From the NCBI RefSeq assembly GCF_018860805.1, contig NZ_JAHKQR010000011.1, positions 800,366 through 864,365 on the forward strand: 64,000 bases of DNA, written 5' to 3'. The notes under the pieces were generated by a model. The model was not told where the DNA came from. It did no database searches and worked only from the letters and a program-made list of their open reading frames with translations. This DNA is from Aestuariibacter sp. A3R04. GTDB lineage: Bacteria; Pseudomonadota; Gammaproteobacteria; Enterobacterales; Alteromonadaceae. Of this stretch, positions 37,599-47,325 are shown one piece after another. The stretch's first letter is position 1; each line of letters opens with the position of its first letter. A program made the position numbers and the translations under genes.

Positions 37599-40500
37599 TT
37601 AAACCTTTATCCAACGTGACACCCTTTGCTTGCTGTTTGCGAACAAACGCTGTACATGGTAGCGAAGTTTGAGCAGAGCAACGTATGCCAAGGGGACGAG
37701 GATCAAGCTTGTCATTGTAGAGAAAATCAATCCTCCGATTATGGCGATGGCCATGGGAGAGTATGCAGGGCCGTCGCCACCTATTCTCGTGGTGCCTACC
37801 GCAAGAGGAACTAAGCCCAGCACAGTCGTTGCAACCGTCATTAGAACTGGCCGGATCCGGGTCATACAGCCATCAACAACGGCAGTATAAAGGGTGACGC
37901 CTTCATTGATATACTGATTAATCCTGTCTACCAGTACTATGCCATTGTTCACCACGATACCCATCAGAATGAGCATACCTATCATACCCATAACAGACAT
38001 GGATGTGCCGGTAATGAGAAATGCCCAAAAGACGCCGGTAAACGAAAAGAGTAGAGACGTGATAACGGCTGTGGGTAAAAGTAATGATTCAAACAATGCC
38101 GCCATCACAATGTATATCATTACTATGGCCAATAACATGTTTAATTGCATTACCGCAAAGGCTTCGTCCTGACGCTGGAAACTACCGTCGAGGGTCCATT
38201 CATAACCCGTAGGTAAGGTAATATACTGCAACCCGTTTTCAATCCGTTCGCGAGCTTGTTCAACCGTCAAGTCTTCGTCGAGGTTTGCACCTATAGACAG
38301 GGCCGTCTGTCGATAAAACCTGCGGATCTCCGACAATTGAGGTACCACAGTTACATCGGCTATCATATCTAAGGTAATGGGTTGGTTGTTCACCTGACCA
38401 ATGTTGACGCTTCTCAGTGCTGATAACGACGTTTGGGCAGATTCGCCATACATCATTCTCACTTGAATTTCTCCCGCGTCGCCATAGCGGAACGTCCGTA
38501 AGTTTGCGCCCCGTAACGCCGTACTGATCAGGTTACCAATCTCATTCGGTTTAATGCCTAAGCGCCACGCCTTTTCGCGATTTACCGCTATCTGATATTC
38601 CTGCTTCTCTGTACCGACATCTGCTTTTACGTCTTCTAATCCGTCTATAGCAGCAATAATGGGGACCATTTGGTCGGCAATTTCGCGAAGTTTTTCCGAC
38701 GATTCTCCGAGTAGTGTAATGCGAATACCTCCGCCATTACCTGAATCCCAATCGAAAGATGGTCGAGCCCTGGCAAAGGCGGGCATACCATCACGTATTT
38801 TCTCTTTTATCTCAGAAACGGGAACAGGTAAATCGTCTTCCAGGGTGATGCCAGAGACGGCGTGCCCAGCTTCAAAAAAGGTGTAAACCTGCTTTATGTG
38901 AAACGCTGCCTGATTGTCGTACAAGTAGGCCTCCATTTTATCCACCGTTTTTTCCACTTCTTCCATGCTGTAATTTTGCGTCATGTGGTAATTGAGCCAA
39001 ACTCTGCCTTGATCGCCGTTGTTCTCTTCGTCACCGCTAATATTGCTCATGGGGATGGCGGTACTGGCTAGCAACAATATCGCTACCAGGCCCATGGTTT
39101 TAGGATGGTGAAGTGACCATGATAAGATTTTACCGTAGCGTCTGATGTAACCGGGCAGAGACGCATTTTTAACGGCGGGCACAGACACTTTTGATATGAG
39201 CAAGGGAATAAGGGTTTGTGCCAGGAGCAACGACGCAAACAACGAGATACAAATAGCAATAGCCACATGTTCAAGAAACACGGTTACGTCAATTTTTACA
39301 CCTACAATATTTGGCAAAAATACAATGGCCGTGGTCGCAGTTCCGGCAATAACAGCCAGGCTTACCCGGTTGATACCGGTTTGCGTGGCTCGTACGGCGT
39401 TTGGATCGCTTTGCCTTGCCTGAAAAATACTTTCACTGACAACCACAGCGTTGTCCACCAGCATACCCACCGCGAGCATTAACCCCATTAATGACAAGAT
39501 ATTCAGCGAGTAACCCAATAAATACATCACACCAAGGGTAATACAAATAGAAAAAGGTACAGACAAAACTACAATGAGGGTGGTGGTTAATTGTCTGAGA
39601 AAAAGATACAAAATACCCACAGAGAGCAATGCCCCCAGGAGGCCTGCAGACACTAAATCGCCTAGGGACGTACTCACACTATCAGCGACATCGTCCATAA
39701 CAAATAAGCTAATGCCATTAAACTCTGGGTCTGATTGGGCCTGGTTGATGACTTTCATGACCCGTTGGGCCACTTCTACCAGGTTGCTACCAGATTCGCG
39801 ATAAATATTAAAGCCAACGGCATAGGTTCTGTCCAGGTGACGGCCCTCATTGCGCTTAGGCGTTTCATAGCGAATAGTGGCAATGTCTTTGAGTCGCACA
39901 CCATCCCTGATAAACATATTCTCAAAATCCTGAATGCTGGTAAATTCACCAACCGGGTTGACAAGAATTTTGTTTTGAGTGGCTAAAGAACCCGATGTGG
40001 CAGAAAAATTAGCTTGCTGTAATCGCGCGGACAGGCGCTGATTGTCGATGTGCAGCGCGGCTATTTTTTCCGGTAGCAAGCGAATAATGATTTGCTTTTT
40101 CAAGACACCATAGAGCTCTACCTTTGACACCCCGGGAACACGTTCGAGAGGGCGTTTAAGATTGCGGTCGAGTAAGTCATAAGCGTTGCTTAAGTCCCGT
40201 TCACTGGAAACGCGCAATTGAAAAATAGGCATGTCGTCGGTATTAAATTTGTAAACCAGTATACGTTCAACGTCACTGGGCAATGTTTGTCTAATGGCGT
40301 CAATTTTTTCCCTGGCTTCAATGCTTTTCGCTTTGATATTTTCATCCCAATCGAACTCAATAAAGACCTGAGCACGGTTTTCAAAAGATGTAGCTCGCAT
40401 GCGCTTAATACCTGACATAGTGGCCAACACTTCTTCCACGGGACGGGTAATCATGCGCTCAACTTCTGCGGGTGTGGCATCGCGATAGGGCACTTCTACC

Positions 40501-40661
40501 ACTATTTGAGGGATATCGATGCCCGGAAATTTTTCCAGTGGTAACCATTGTGCGGCAAGTACGCCAAACAGCAACATAGACAAAAAACACATACTAATGG
40601 TAACGGGGTGACTCAAGGCGAACCTTGCGAGGCTTGCGCCAACGGGCTGGTGTCTATCCAT
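37599..40661 (-). CDS. RND efflux pump, second permease of the operon
   Basis: This is an inner-membrane proton-driven pump of the RND family, about 1020 residues: one helix near the N-terminus, two large periplasmic domains and eleven further helices. The TM4 motif is GMLVDNAVVVSE; the first Asp of the AcrB pair is kept and the second is Asn. GIVVNNGIVLVDRINQY marks the second half. I chose the ATG at 40661, which overlaps the preceding pump's stop by 8 bases; the longer frame to 40754 lies inside that gene. Together with the first pump and a single adaptor this resembles an MdtABC layout. Substrate unknown. Confidence 0.88.
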   Translation of the reverse strand: MDRHQPVGASLARFALSHPVTISMCFLSMLLFGVLAAQWLPLEKFPGIDIPQIVVEVPYRDATPAEVERMITRPVEEVLATMSGIKRMRATSFENRAQVFIEFDWDENIKAKSIEAREKIDAIRQTLPSDVERILVYKFNTDDMPIFQLRVSSERDLSNAYDLLDRNLKRPLERVPGVSKVELYGVLKKQIIIRLLPEKIAALHIDNQRLSARLQQANFSATSGSLATQNKILVNPVGEFTSIQDFENMFIRDGVRLKDIATIRYETPKRNEGRHLDRTYAVGFNIYRESGSNLVEVAQRVMKVINQAQSDPEFNGISLFVMDDVADSVSTSLGDLVSAGLLGALLSVGILYLFLRQLTTTLIVVLSVPFSICITLGVMYLLGYSLNILSLMGLMLAVGMLVDNAVVVSESIFQARQSDPNAVRATQTGINRVSLAVIAGTATTAIVFLPNIVGVKIDVTVFLEHVAIAICISLFASLLLAQTLIPLLISKVSVPAVKNASLPGYIRRYGKILSWSLHHPKTMGLVAILLLASTAIPMSNISGDEENNGDQGRVWLNYHMTQNYSMEEVEKTVDKMEAYLYDNQAAFHIKQVYTFFEAGHAVSGITLEDDLPVPVSEIKEKIRDGMPAFARARPSFDWDSGNGGGIRITLLGESSEKLREIADQMVPIIAAIDGLEDVKADVGTEKQEYQIAVNREKAWRLGIKPNEIGNLISTALRGANLRTFRYGDAGEIQVRMMYGESAQTSLSALRSVNIGQVNNQPITLDMIADVTVVPQLSEIRRFYRQTALSIGANLDEDLTVEQARERIENGLQYITLPTGYEWTLDGSFQRQDEAFAVMQLNMLLAIVMIYIVMAALFESLLLPTAVITSLLFSFTGVFWAFLITGTSMSVMGMIGMLILMGIVVNNGIVLVDRINQYINEGVTLYTAVVDGCMTRIRPVLMTVATTVLGLVPLAVGTTRIGGDGPAYSPMAIAIIGGLIFSTMTSLILVPLAYVALLKLRYHVQRLFANSKQRVSRWIKV

Positions 40662-43600
40662 AGTGATTTTCTCCTTGGCCGGATAACACATCAGCTTCGG
40701 TTTCGCGAACAAAGGTTTTGTTGTCAAATACACTGTATAAAACTGGTAATACAATCAGCGTGAGAAGAGTGGCAAAAAGCAGACCAAAGATGACAGTAAT
40801 CGCCATTGGGGTTCTCACTTCTGCGCCATCACCAAAGCCTATAGCCATGGGTAACAAACCCAAAATAGTTGTTAGTGTTGTCATCACGATGGGCCGAAGT
40901 CGACTCTTGGCTGCTTCTACAATGGCCTGAGATTTATCCATGCCGTGGGCACGCAGCTGATTAATTCTATCTATAAGTACAATGGCGTTGTTTACCACAA
41001 TACCGCAGAGCATGATTAGTCCAATAAACACGACAACAGAAACATGCGTGCCGGTTATCCAAAGGCCAAACACTGAACCCGCGCCAGCAAGGGGGACGGC
41101 GAACAATATTAGCAATGGGTGCAACAGTGATTCAAACTGGGATGCCATTACCAGATACACCATGAAAACGGCCAGCGCCAATGCAAATTGTAGCGACGCG
41201 AAACTTTCATCCATATCTTCTCGTTGACCTGCTACCGCACTTTTCATAGATAAGGGTAATGAAACTGCGCCAAGCGCTTTTTCTGCATCTGCCACCGCAT
41301 CGGCTAAATCACCATAAGCCAGGTTTGCCTCAATAAGTACGACACGTTGTTGGCTAACCCGGGTTATTTCACTTGGCCCGGTACTCATGTAGATATCTGC
41401 TACTGCGCCTAACGGTACCGGGAATTGGCTTTGGGGGTTGACGATGATCGCGCTGACGTCAGCGATGTTATCTCGTTGCTGTTCCTTACTGCGAACCAAA
41501 ATGTCTACTTTGCGATCGTCAATGCTGTACTGAGTGGCGATACTGCCACCAATCTGTGATGCCACTATATCGGCAACTTGTTTGGCGTCTAAATTCAAAC
41601 GAGCGAGTTTGGCGTGGTTAAAGCGTATCTTTAGCTCAGGATTTCCGGCTTGCAGGGTCGATGTAATGTCAGCAAAGCGTTGATTACTCTCTAACTCACT
41701 AATGATTTGCTGGCTGTACAATCGCAGTTGGCTAAGATCATAGCCTTGAAGCTGAATTTGCAACGGCGCGCTGAAACTAAACAAAGCTGGTTCCCCGAAT
41801 TGACTTTGAACACCGGCCTGATTGCGAAGAAAGGCGCGCATTGCGTCTTTTGCGTTATTCATTAGTGCCAAATCAGTTCCTGGTTTCATTACCACATTGA
41901 GTTTCCCCCAGTGATCACCGCCTTGTGATGGGGCGGCGCTAAGTAAACTACCTGTGCCCGCGAGGGAGTATGTACGTTGAACGCCCGGTTGTGCATTTGT
42001 GACTTTCGCCAGTTCAGCGAGTAGCCTATCGGTTCGCTCGACCCGGGAACCACTGGGTAGTGTTACTTCGACGAAGAACTCACCTTGAGACAATTTTGGG
42101 ATCAGCTCCATTCCCAGCTTTGGTACGAGCAACACCGAGCTGCCAGTAATAATTAAGGCTGTAAACAGAACCACAGTTCGCTGCCCCAGAGCTAATCGAA
42201 TAGCACTGTCGTAGCCGCTCTGAAGGCGAATAAACAGTGCCGATACACCAAGGCTCATAGGACGAAAAATAAAGCCGCAAAGTTTTGCCATGATGGCCCA
42301 GACGCCAATCACCAAGGTTATTAGCGCCGCTGGCATAAACACAAATATTAATTTGAAGGGGAAGAAAAGTACGGCGCCTGTCCACCCTAAAATGGTCGTG
42401 GGTCGGTGTTTCGCTTTAGAGAACACATCGGCATGTGCCAGTTCGGCTTTTTTACTTCGCGCTGCCAGGGAAGGGATGACAGTGAGTGCAACAATCAAAG
42501 AAGCTGCAAGGGCAAAGGACACAGTCATCGCTTGATCGCTAAAGAGTTGGCCCGCAATGCCTTCAACGAATATTAGTGGCACAAACACAGCCATGGTTGT
42601 CAGTGTCGATGCCACGATGGCGCCAGCCACTTCCCTGGTCCCCTTTTCTGCTGCCTGCGCATTACTTACGCTGTGGTTTTTTCGGTGTCGGTCAATGTTC
42701 TCAAGTACCACGATACTGTTGTCAACTAACAAACCCACGGCTAACGCAATACCACCTAAGCTCATGATATTTAGGCTAATATCATTGCCATACATGAGGT
42801 TGAAGGTAGCGATAACTGAGACGGGTATGGAAATGGAGATGATCAAGGTCGTCCAGAAGTTGCGCAGGAAAAGGTAAATAACCAGCATGGCAAGTAACCC
42901 ACCGACCAGTGCCGAGACTTTTACATCATCAATGGCTTGCTTGATGAATATACTCTGGTTGTAAATTGTATCGAGAATGTACCTGTCAGGCAGTGATGCA
43001 TTGATATCACCTAGCCGTTCTGAAACCCGCTGCGCAACGTCAACAGAATTGGCGTCACCTTCTTTATAAATGGCAATTTCCGTTCCTTCCACGCCGTTGA
43101 ACCGGGTAATGGCATCGCGATCTTTATAAAAATTGCTTACTGTCGCGACGTCTTTGAGTTGCACGTTTCTGCCGTCGAACTGACGAATATAAACATTTTC
43201 AATGTCTTTGAGGTGTTCAAACTCGTTGAGTGTTCGTACCAAAAACGCTTCTGTACCAGCATCAATTCTGCCACCCGCGGTATTTACATTTTCTTCCTGG
43301 AGGCGGGCGATAATGTCACTGATTTGCACATTAACCTGACTGGCTTTGCGATGGTCCACTGCGATCAGTATTTCATTTTCGAGGCCGCCACCTAAACGCA
43401 CAGAAGCAACACCTTCAATTGATTCGAGACGACGCTTAATCTGCTCTTCAGCGTAAAGTCGCAACCTCTTCAATTCGGCCACGGTATTGTCGGTAGTATT
43501 TTGCGTTGCATCAGGGGTCAGCGACAGCCCCAACTTCATTACCGGATCCATACTGGGGTTGAATTTGAGTAATCGAGGCTTCTCTACATCAAGGGGGAGT

Positions 43601-43947
43601 TGCAGAATATCGAGTTTTTCGCGAACTTCCAAACTGGCAAAATCCATGTCTGTACCCCATGAAAACTGCAGGATAACGTCAGATTGCCCGGGTCTGGACA
43701 CAGATTTAACCGATTTGACTCCCTTAACCACACCAACGGCTTCTTCAACGGGTTTACTAACCAGCTGTTCAACTTCATTAGGGGCCGCGCCGTTGTAGTC
43801 TGTCCTGACAGTAAGCGTAGGATAGGACAATTCTGGCAGTAAATTAACTGACAACCGGCTCAATGAAACCATACCGAACAGCAATACTGCGACAGTAAAC
43901 ATGGCTATGGCGACGGGTCGCTTTACGGCGAGTTGTACAATACTCAT
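40654..43947 (-). CDS. RND efflux pump, first permease of the operon
   Basis: The 1097-residue RND permease starts MSIVQLAVKRPVAIAMFTVAV. TM4 reads GLLVDNSIVVLENI, again Asp-Asn, and the second repeat reads CGIVVNNAIVLIDRINQ. It has an insertion after the sixth helix (residues about 500-560) with extra hydrophobic stretches (FPFKLIFVFMPAALITLVIGVWAI). It follows the adaptor gene by 23 bases with GGAG before its ATG. The pair of pumps may form a mixed trimer as MdtB and MdtC do; this is inference from layout. Confidence 0.88.
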   Translation of the reverse strand: MSIVQLAVKRPVAIAMFTVAVLLFGMVSLSRLSVNLLPELSYPTLTVRTDYNGAAPNEVEQLVSKPVEEAVGVVKGVKSVKSVSRPGQSDVILQFSWGTDMDFASLEVREKLDILQLPLDVEKPRLLKFNPSMDPVMKLGLSLTPDATQNTTDNTVAELKRLRLYAEEQIKRRLESIEGVASVRLGGGLENEILIAVDHRKASQVNVQISDIIARLQEENVNTAGGRIDAGTEAFLVRTLNEFEHLKDIENVYIRQFDGRNVQLKDVATVSNFYKDRDAITRFNGVEGTEIAIYKEGDANSVDVAQRVSERLGDINASLPDRYILDTIYNQSIFIKQAIDDVKVSALVGGLLAMLVIYLFLRNFWTTLIISISIPVSVIATFNLMYGNDISLNIMSLGGIALAVGLLVDNSIVVLENIDRHRKNHSVSNAQAAEKGTREVAGAIVASTLTTMAVFVPLIFVEGIAGQLFSDQAMTVSFALAASLIVALTVIPSLAARSKKAELAHADVFSKAKHRPTTILGWTGAVLFFPFKLIFVFMPAALITLVIGVWAIMAKLCGFIFRPMSLGVSALFIRLQSGYDSAIRLALGQRTVVLFTALIITGSSVLLVPKLGMELIPKLSQGEFFVEVTLPSGSRVERTDRLLAELAKVTNAQPGVQRTYSLAGTGSLLSAAPSQGGDHWGKLNVVMKPGTDLALMNNAKDAMRAFLRNQAGVQSQFGEPALFSFSAPLQIQLQGYDLSQLRLYSQQIISELESNQRFADITSTLQAGNPELKIRFNHAKLARLNLDAKQVADIVASQIGGSIATQYSIDDRKVDILVRSKEQQRDNIADVSAIIVNPQSQFPVPLGAVADIYMSTGPSEITRVSQQRVVLIEANLAYGDLADAVADAEKALGAVSLPLSMKSAVAGQREDMDESFASLQFALALAVFMVYLVMASQFESLLHPLLILFAVPLAGAGSVFGLWITGTHVSVVVFIGLIMLCGIVVNNAIVLIDRINQLRAHGMDKSQAIVEAAKSRLRPIVMTTLTTILGLLPMAIGFGDGAEVRTPMAITVIFGLLFATLLTLIVLPVLYSVFDNKTFVRETEADVLSGQGENHYG

Positions 43948-43970
43948 CTCAATACTCCTTGCTCAGTCAA

Positions 43971-45041
43971 TTAGCCGTTAACGACGTCAACGGGCGACTG
44001 ATCTTTGAGATTTTGATGACCGACAATCACCACCGTTTCACCGCCAGTCAGACCACTGGTAATTTCGACCATATCGCCTTCTTCGAAACCCAGTGTTACA
44101 GGTACTTTCAGCGCTTTACCTTCTCTCACTACAAACACGTTACTTTGATTATCTATACTCACCAGTGCCTGACGGGGGAGGAGAGTGGTGTTTTCTCGGG
44201 TTGCATAGTTCAATGCCACCTCGGTAAACATGCCTGCTTTCAGTGAACCTTGTTCATTTGGCACATGGAGCGTAACTTTGAACGTCCCTGTGGTGGCGTC
44301 AATCACCGGGCTAATTCGACTGACAGCAGCCGGAACATCAATGTTTTCCAATGCTGGTACGCGCAGTGTTGCCGCTTGATTAAGTTGTACCCGTGATAAT
44401 TCACTTTCTGGTAGGTACACGATTCCCTGAAGGGATTGTTGCTGCACGATATGAAACATTCTCTCCCGCTGGAAGGATTCTGTGAGGTTGCCAACTTTTG
44501 CATTTCGCTCGGCAATATAGCCACTTATCGGTGCGGTAATAATGGTTTCTTTAAGGTCTAGCTCTGCCAATTCCACATTGGCACGGGCGCTGTCGTATTG
44601 GGCGCTGAGCTTTTCGAACACATCTTCACTAATGAGTTTCTTAGAATAAACAGCATTGATTTTTGCTAATTCTTGTTCAATACCGGCGAGATCAGCTTTT
44701 GCTTTGATAAGGTTAAGTTCATAACGGCGCTTATCCAGTTGTGCAAGAACTTGTCCCTTTTCAACATAATCACCTTCTTCAACCAGGATCTCCTCAATGA
44801 TACCTGACGCCCTCGCGACTACAAAGGCCTCTTGCTTTGCTTCCAGAATGGCTGATGTGGCGTAGTTTGACGTAATCGCGCCTCTTTCGATTTTCGTCGC
44901 CTCAACAGGAATAGACAAAACAATGGCCTCTTCCTTCTTATCTTCATCTTCCGCGCTGGCACTGCCGCATCCTGTTAGCGGCATACAGAGCAAACCCAGC
45001 GTAAGTGAGGTTGCAAGTAAGTGAAATTTTTTTGTTTCCAT
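43971..45041 (-). CDS. RND efflux periplasmic adaptor lipoprotein (membrane fusion protein)
   Basis: The 356-residue protein has a lipoprotein signal ending LTGC (Cys25), then a beta-barrel/lipoyl/alpha-hairpin layout: ASGIIEEILVEEGDYVEKGQVLAQLD is the first lipoyl half and TAPISGYIAERNAKVGN the second. It joins the two RND pumps to an outer-membrane channel, which is not encoded here. It is first in the operon. Confidence 0.92.
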   Translation of the reverse strand: METKKFHLLATSLTLGLLCMPLTGCGSASAEDEDKKEEAIVLSIPVEATKIERGAITSNYATSAILEAKQEAFVVARASGIIEEILVEEGDYVEKGQVLAQLDKRRYELNLIKAKADLAGIEQELAKINAVYSKKLISEDVFEKLSAQYDSARANVELAELDLKETIITAPISGYIAERNAKVGNLTESFQRERMFHIVQQQSLQGIVYLPESELSRVQLNQAATLRVPALENIDVPAAVSRISPVIDATTGTFKVTLHVPNEQGSLKAGMFTEVALNYATRENTTLLPRQALVSIDNQSNVFVVREGKALKVPVTLGFEEGDMVEITSGLTGGETVVIVGHQNLKDQSPVDVVNG

Positions 45042-45102
45042 GGTCTTGGCCCGTAAAAAAGTATTGTTCTAATGCTTCTTTACAGCACTGACCATGCCAC
45101 AA

Positions 45103-45127
45103 TATACACTTTAGTATAAAGTGCATA
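45103..45127. promoter_or_regulatory. Inverted repeat upstream of the efflux operon
   Basis: CACTTT at 45107-45112 and AAAGTG at 45118-45123 flank AGTAT, and outer TAT/ATA arms extend the symmetry to 25 bases with one mismatch. It lies about 65 bases before the adaptor start, a position suited to a repressor operator. No local regulator gene of the TetR or MarR type is present. Confidence 0.45.
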
Positions 45128-45249
45128 TAAATCATTTGGTTATGAAATAAAGATAATGGAAGGAAAAAGCGAATTGCAAAAGTTTTAGCGAATATTGCGA
45201 TTTTGTGGCGAAATTGCCACTTCCTTTGCAGCAAGGAAGTGGCGGTATT

Positions 45250-45648
45250 TTACTCAGTGATAATGTGATATCGGGTTTCGATGTCGACATTCCCAGCGAG
45301 CATCAGCATCACAGAGCAATATTTTTCCGCAGAGAGTTGAACTGCTCTTGCTACAGCTTTATCTGTGAGCCCATTGCCTTTTACCGTGTAGGTAGCCATA
45401 ATTTTAGTAAATACCCGCGGCGGTGTTTCCGCTCGTTCTGCCTGTAAATCACACTCGCAATGGGTAATGTCAAAGCGGCCTTTTTTTAAAATGTCCACCA
45501 CGTCTATACTCGAGCAGGAGCCAGCGGCAAGTAAAACTGATTCCATTGGAGAAACTGCTTGACCATTGCCGTCCATAACGGTTTTGTAGCCGGATTCAGT
45601 AGTACCAGTAAACGTGAGGTCTTTATCCCAAACAACCTTTGCTTTCAT
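45250..45648 (-). CDS. OsmC-family protein (YhfA-like)
   Basis: The 132-residue OsmC fold protein has the two reactive cysteines in AAGSCSSIDVVDIL and AEKYCSVMLML. The family contains thiol peroxidases, but the YhfA-like subgroup has no firm substrate. It lies 11 bases downstream of cvfB on the same strand and is probably co-transcribed with it. Confidence 0.88.
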   Translation of the reverse strand: MKAKVVWDKDLTFTGTTESGYKTVMDGNGQAVSPMESVLLAAGSCSSIDVVDILKKGRFDITHCECDLQAERAETPPRVFTKIMATYTVKGNGLTDKAVARAVQLSAEKYCSVMLMLAGNVDIETRYHIITE

Positions 45649-45659
45649 AGTGTTTTCGC

Positions 45660-46499
45660 TTATTTATTTAGTCTGATTGTGTCTTTATCAATGGTGATTA
45701 AGCGTTTTTTATAAAGTGCACCAAGCGCTTTTTTATATGCTGCTTTGCTCACATTAAAATGCGCATAAATGTCCTCGGGTTTGCTTTTATCTGTTAGTGT
45801 GGATACACCGCCATAGGCATCGAGGTCTTCTAAAATAGCGCTTTCAAGATTGCTCCTGCCTATCTTATCAGTGCGTTGTAGTGCTACATCAATTTTTCCA
45901 TCCTCGCGAATGACTTTGATATAGCCTTCTACTTCCTGACCAATACTGAGTTTTTTAAAAGCGTCGCTGTGAAATATAAGTCCAAGGTTCGTGCGGTTGA
46001 TGACCACTTTAAAGCCGAGTTCTGTTTTCGCGTACACTAAACACTGGACTGTGTCGCCAACCTGGTGTTCAGTGTTGGTTTCACTGAGGAAATGATGCAG
46101 TTTGGTTGCACCGAGTATACGGTTGGTTTTGTCGTCGTAATAAATATGTACAACGTAGTTGAAACCCTGATTTACCGGACTTTCCTGCATACCGGCAGGC
46201 ACCAGTAGATCTTTGTCCAGCCCCCAATCAAAAAAGCCGCCAAAATGGGTGGAACCCACGGCTTTCAATACAAGGGTGTCACCTACTTCTGCCACGGGCG
46301 GTGTTGTCCATCCCTGAAGGTTCCCGGTTTCATCTGTGCCGACAAAAACCGAGAGAACATCACCGTCCTTTAGCGGGGTGCTTACTTGTGCATGCGGCAA
46401 CAATACCAAGGGATCATTGGGATTGTCCGAAGTTAAGTGGTAGCCAAAGGGCAGGGATGCTGCTACACGCAATGAGTTTGTTTTTCCAATTTTAATCAT
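45660..46499 (-). CDS. cvfB: CvfB-type RNA-binding protein with S1-like domains
   Basis: The 279-residue protein has three S1-like OB domains and a C-terminal winged helix (PEDIYAHFNVSKAAYKKALGALYKKRLI), the layout of Staphylococcus CvfB/YitL. VEGYIKVIREDGKIDVALQ is the clearest S1 segment. In Staphylococcus the family affects virulence-gene expression; the role in gammaproteobacteria is unclear. It is divergent from pxpA with a 66-base gap. Confidence 0.88.
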   Translation of the reverse strand: MIKIGKTNSLRVAASLPFGYHLTSDNPNDPLVLLPHAQVSTPLKDGDVLSVFVGTDETGNLQGWTTPPVAEVGDTLVLKAVGSTHFGGFFDWGLDKDLLVPAGMQESPVNQGFNYVVHIYYDDKTNRILGATKLHHFLSETNTEHQVGDTVQCLVYAKTELGFKVVINRTNLGLIFHSDAFKKLSIGQEVEGYIKVIREDGKIDVALQRTDKIGRSNLESAILEDLDAYGGVSTLTDKSKPEDIYAHFNVSKAAYKKALGALYKKRLITIDKDTIRLNK

Positions 46500-46565
46500 C
46501 AGAACTGACTGTAAAAGTAAATGCAGGTACTATGATACCCAATTGTCAGTTATTGCTAAACCATT

Positions 46566-47300
46566 ATGAAGTTGAATTGTGATCTCGGTGAAGCTTTCGG
46601 AGCCTGGGCTATGCCCGTAGATGAAGCCATTATGTCTTACATTGATCAGGCGAATATTGCCTGTGGATTTCACGCAGGGGACCCTGCGGTAATGAAAAGG
46701 GCGATAGCCCTTGCTAAACAAGCAGGTGTTAGTGTCGGAGCTCATCCAGCCTATCCGGATTTGCAGGGCTTTGGTCGCCGTAGTATGGCAATTGCACCAG
46801 ATGATATCAAAGCCATGATTCAATATCAGGTAGGGGCGTTGTGTGGTATTGCACTTAGCCAGGGATGCAGCGTGGACTATGTGAAACCTCATGGTGCATT
46901 ATACAATGATCTGATGAAAGATGATGCTTTGCGCCTCGCAGTGATGGAGGCAGTTGCCGAAATTGGGCAGGGTAAAATGGCATTGATGATTCAAGCCACA
47001 CCGCAACGCGATGAGATAGCCGTGCAGGCGCAGCGCCTTGCTCTGCCATTGCTATTTGAGGCATTTGCGGATCGCAGGTACACAGATGATGGTTATCTTA
47101 CTTCACGCGACAAGCCTGGCGCAGTATTGAGTGCGCAAGAGGCAGAAGAGCAGGTGGATTTGCTGATATCCACGGGAATGGTAAAAACCGAAAGCGGGGA
47201 TCTCTTGCCGTTGGCTGCGGATACCCTTTGTGTTCATGGGGATTCTCCTGGTGCTGTGGAGATGGCTGCCCGGTTTAGCCTTGTGTTGCGAAATGTTTAA
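46566..47300 (+). CDS. pxpA: 5-oxoprolinase subunit A (PxpA, LamB/YcsF family)
   Basis: PxpABC hydrolyses 5-oxoproline to glutamate with ATP. The 244-residue PxpA begins MKLNCDLGEAFGAW and has IACGFHAGDPAVM, GAHPAYPDLQGFGRR and VKPHGALYN, the conserved metal- and substrate-binding loops. It is the first gene of a rightward pxpA-pxpB-pxpC-transaminase operon. Confidence 0.94.
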   Translation: MKLNCDLGEAFGAWAMPVDEAIMSYIDQANIACGFHAGDPAVMKRAIALAKQAGVSVGAHPAYPDLQGFGRRSMAIAPDDIKAMIQYQVGALCGIALSQGCSVDYVKPHGALYNDLMKDDALRLAVMEAVAEIGQGKMALMIQATPQRDEIAVQAQRLALPLLFEAFADRRYTDDGYLTSRDKPGAVLSAQEAEEQVDLLISTGMVKTESGDLLPLAADTLCVHGDSPGAVEMAARFSLVLRNV

Positions 47301-47325
47301 CAGTATATAAAGACTAGGAGGAAAT

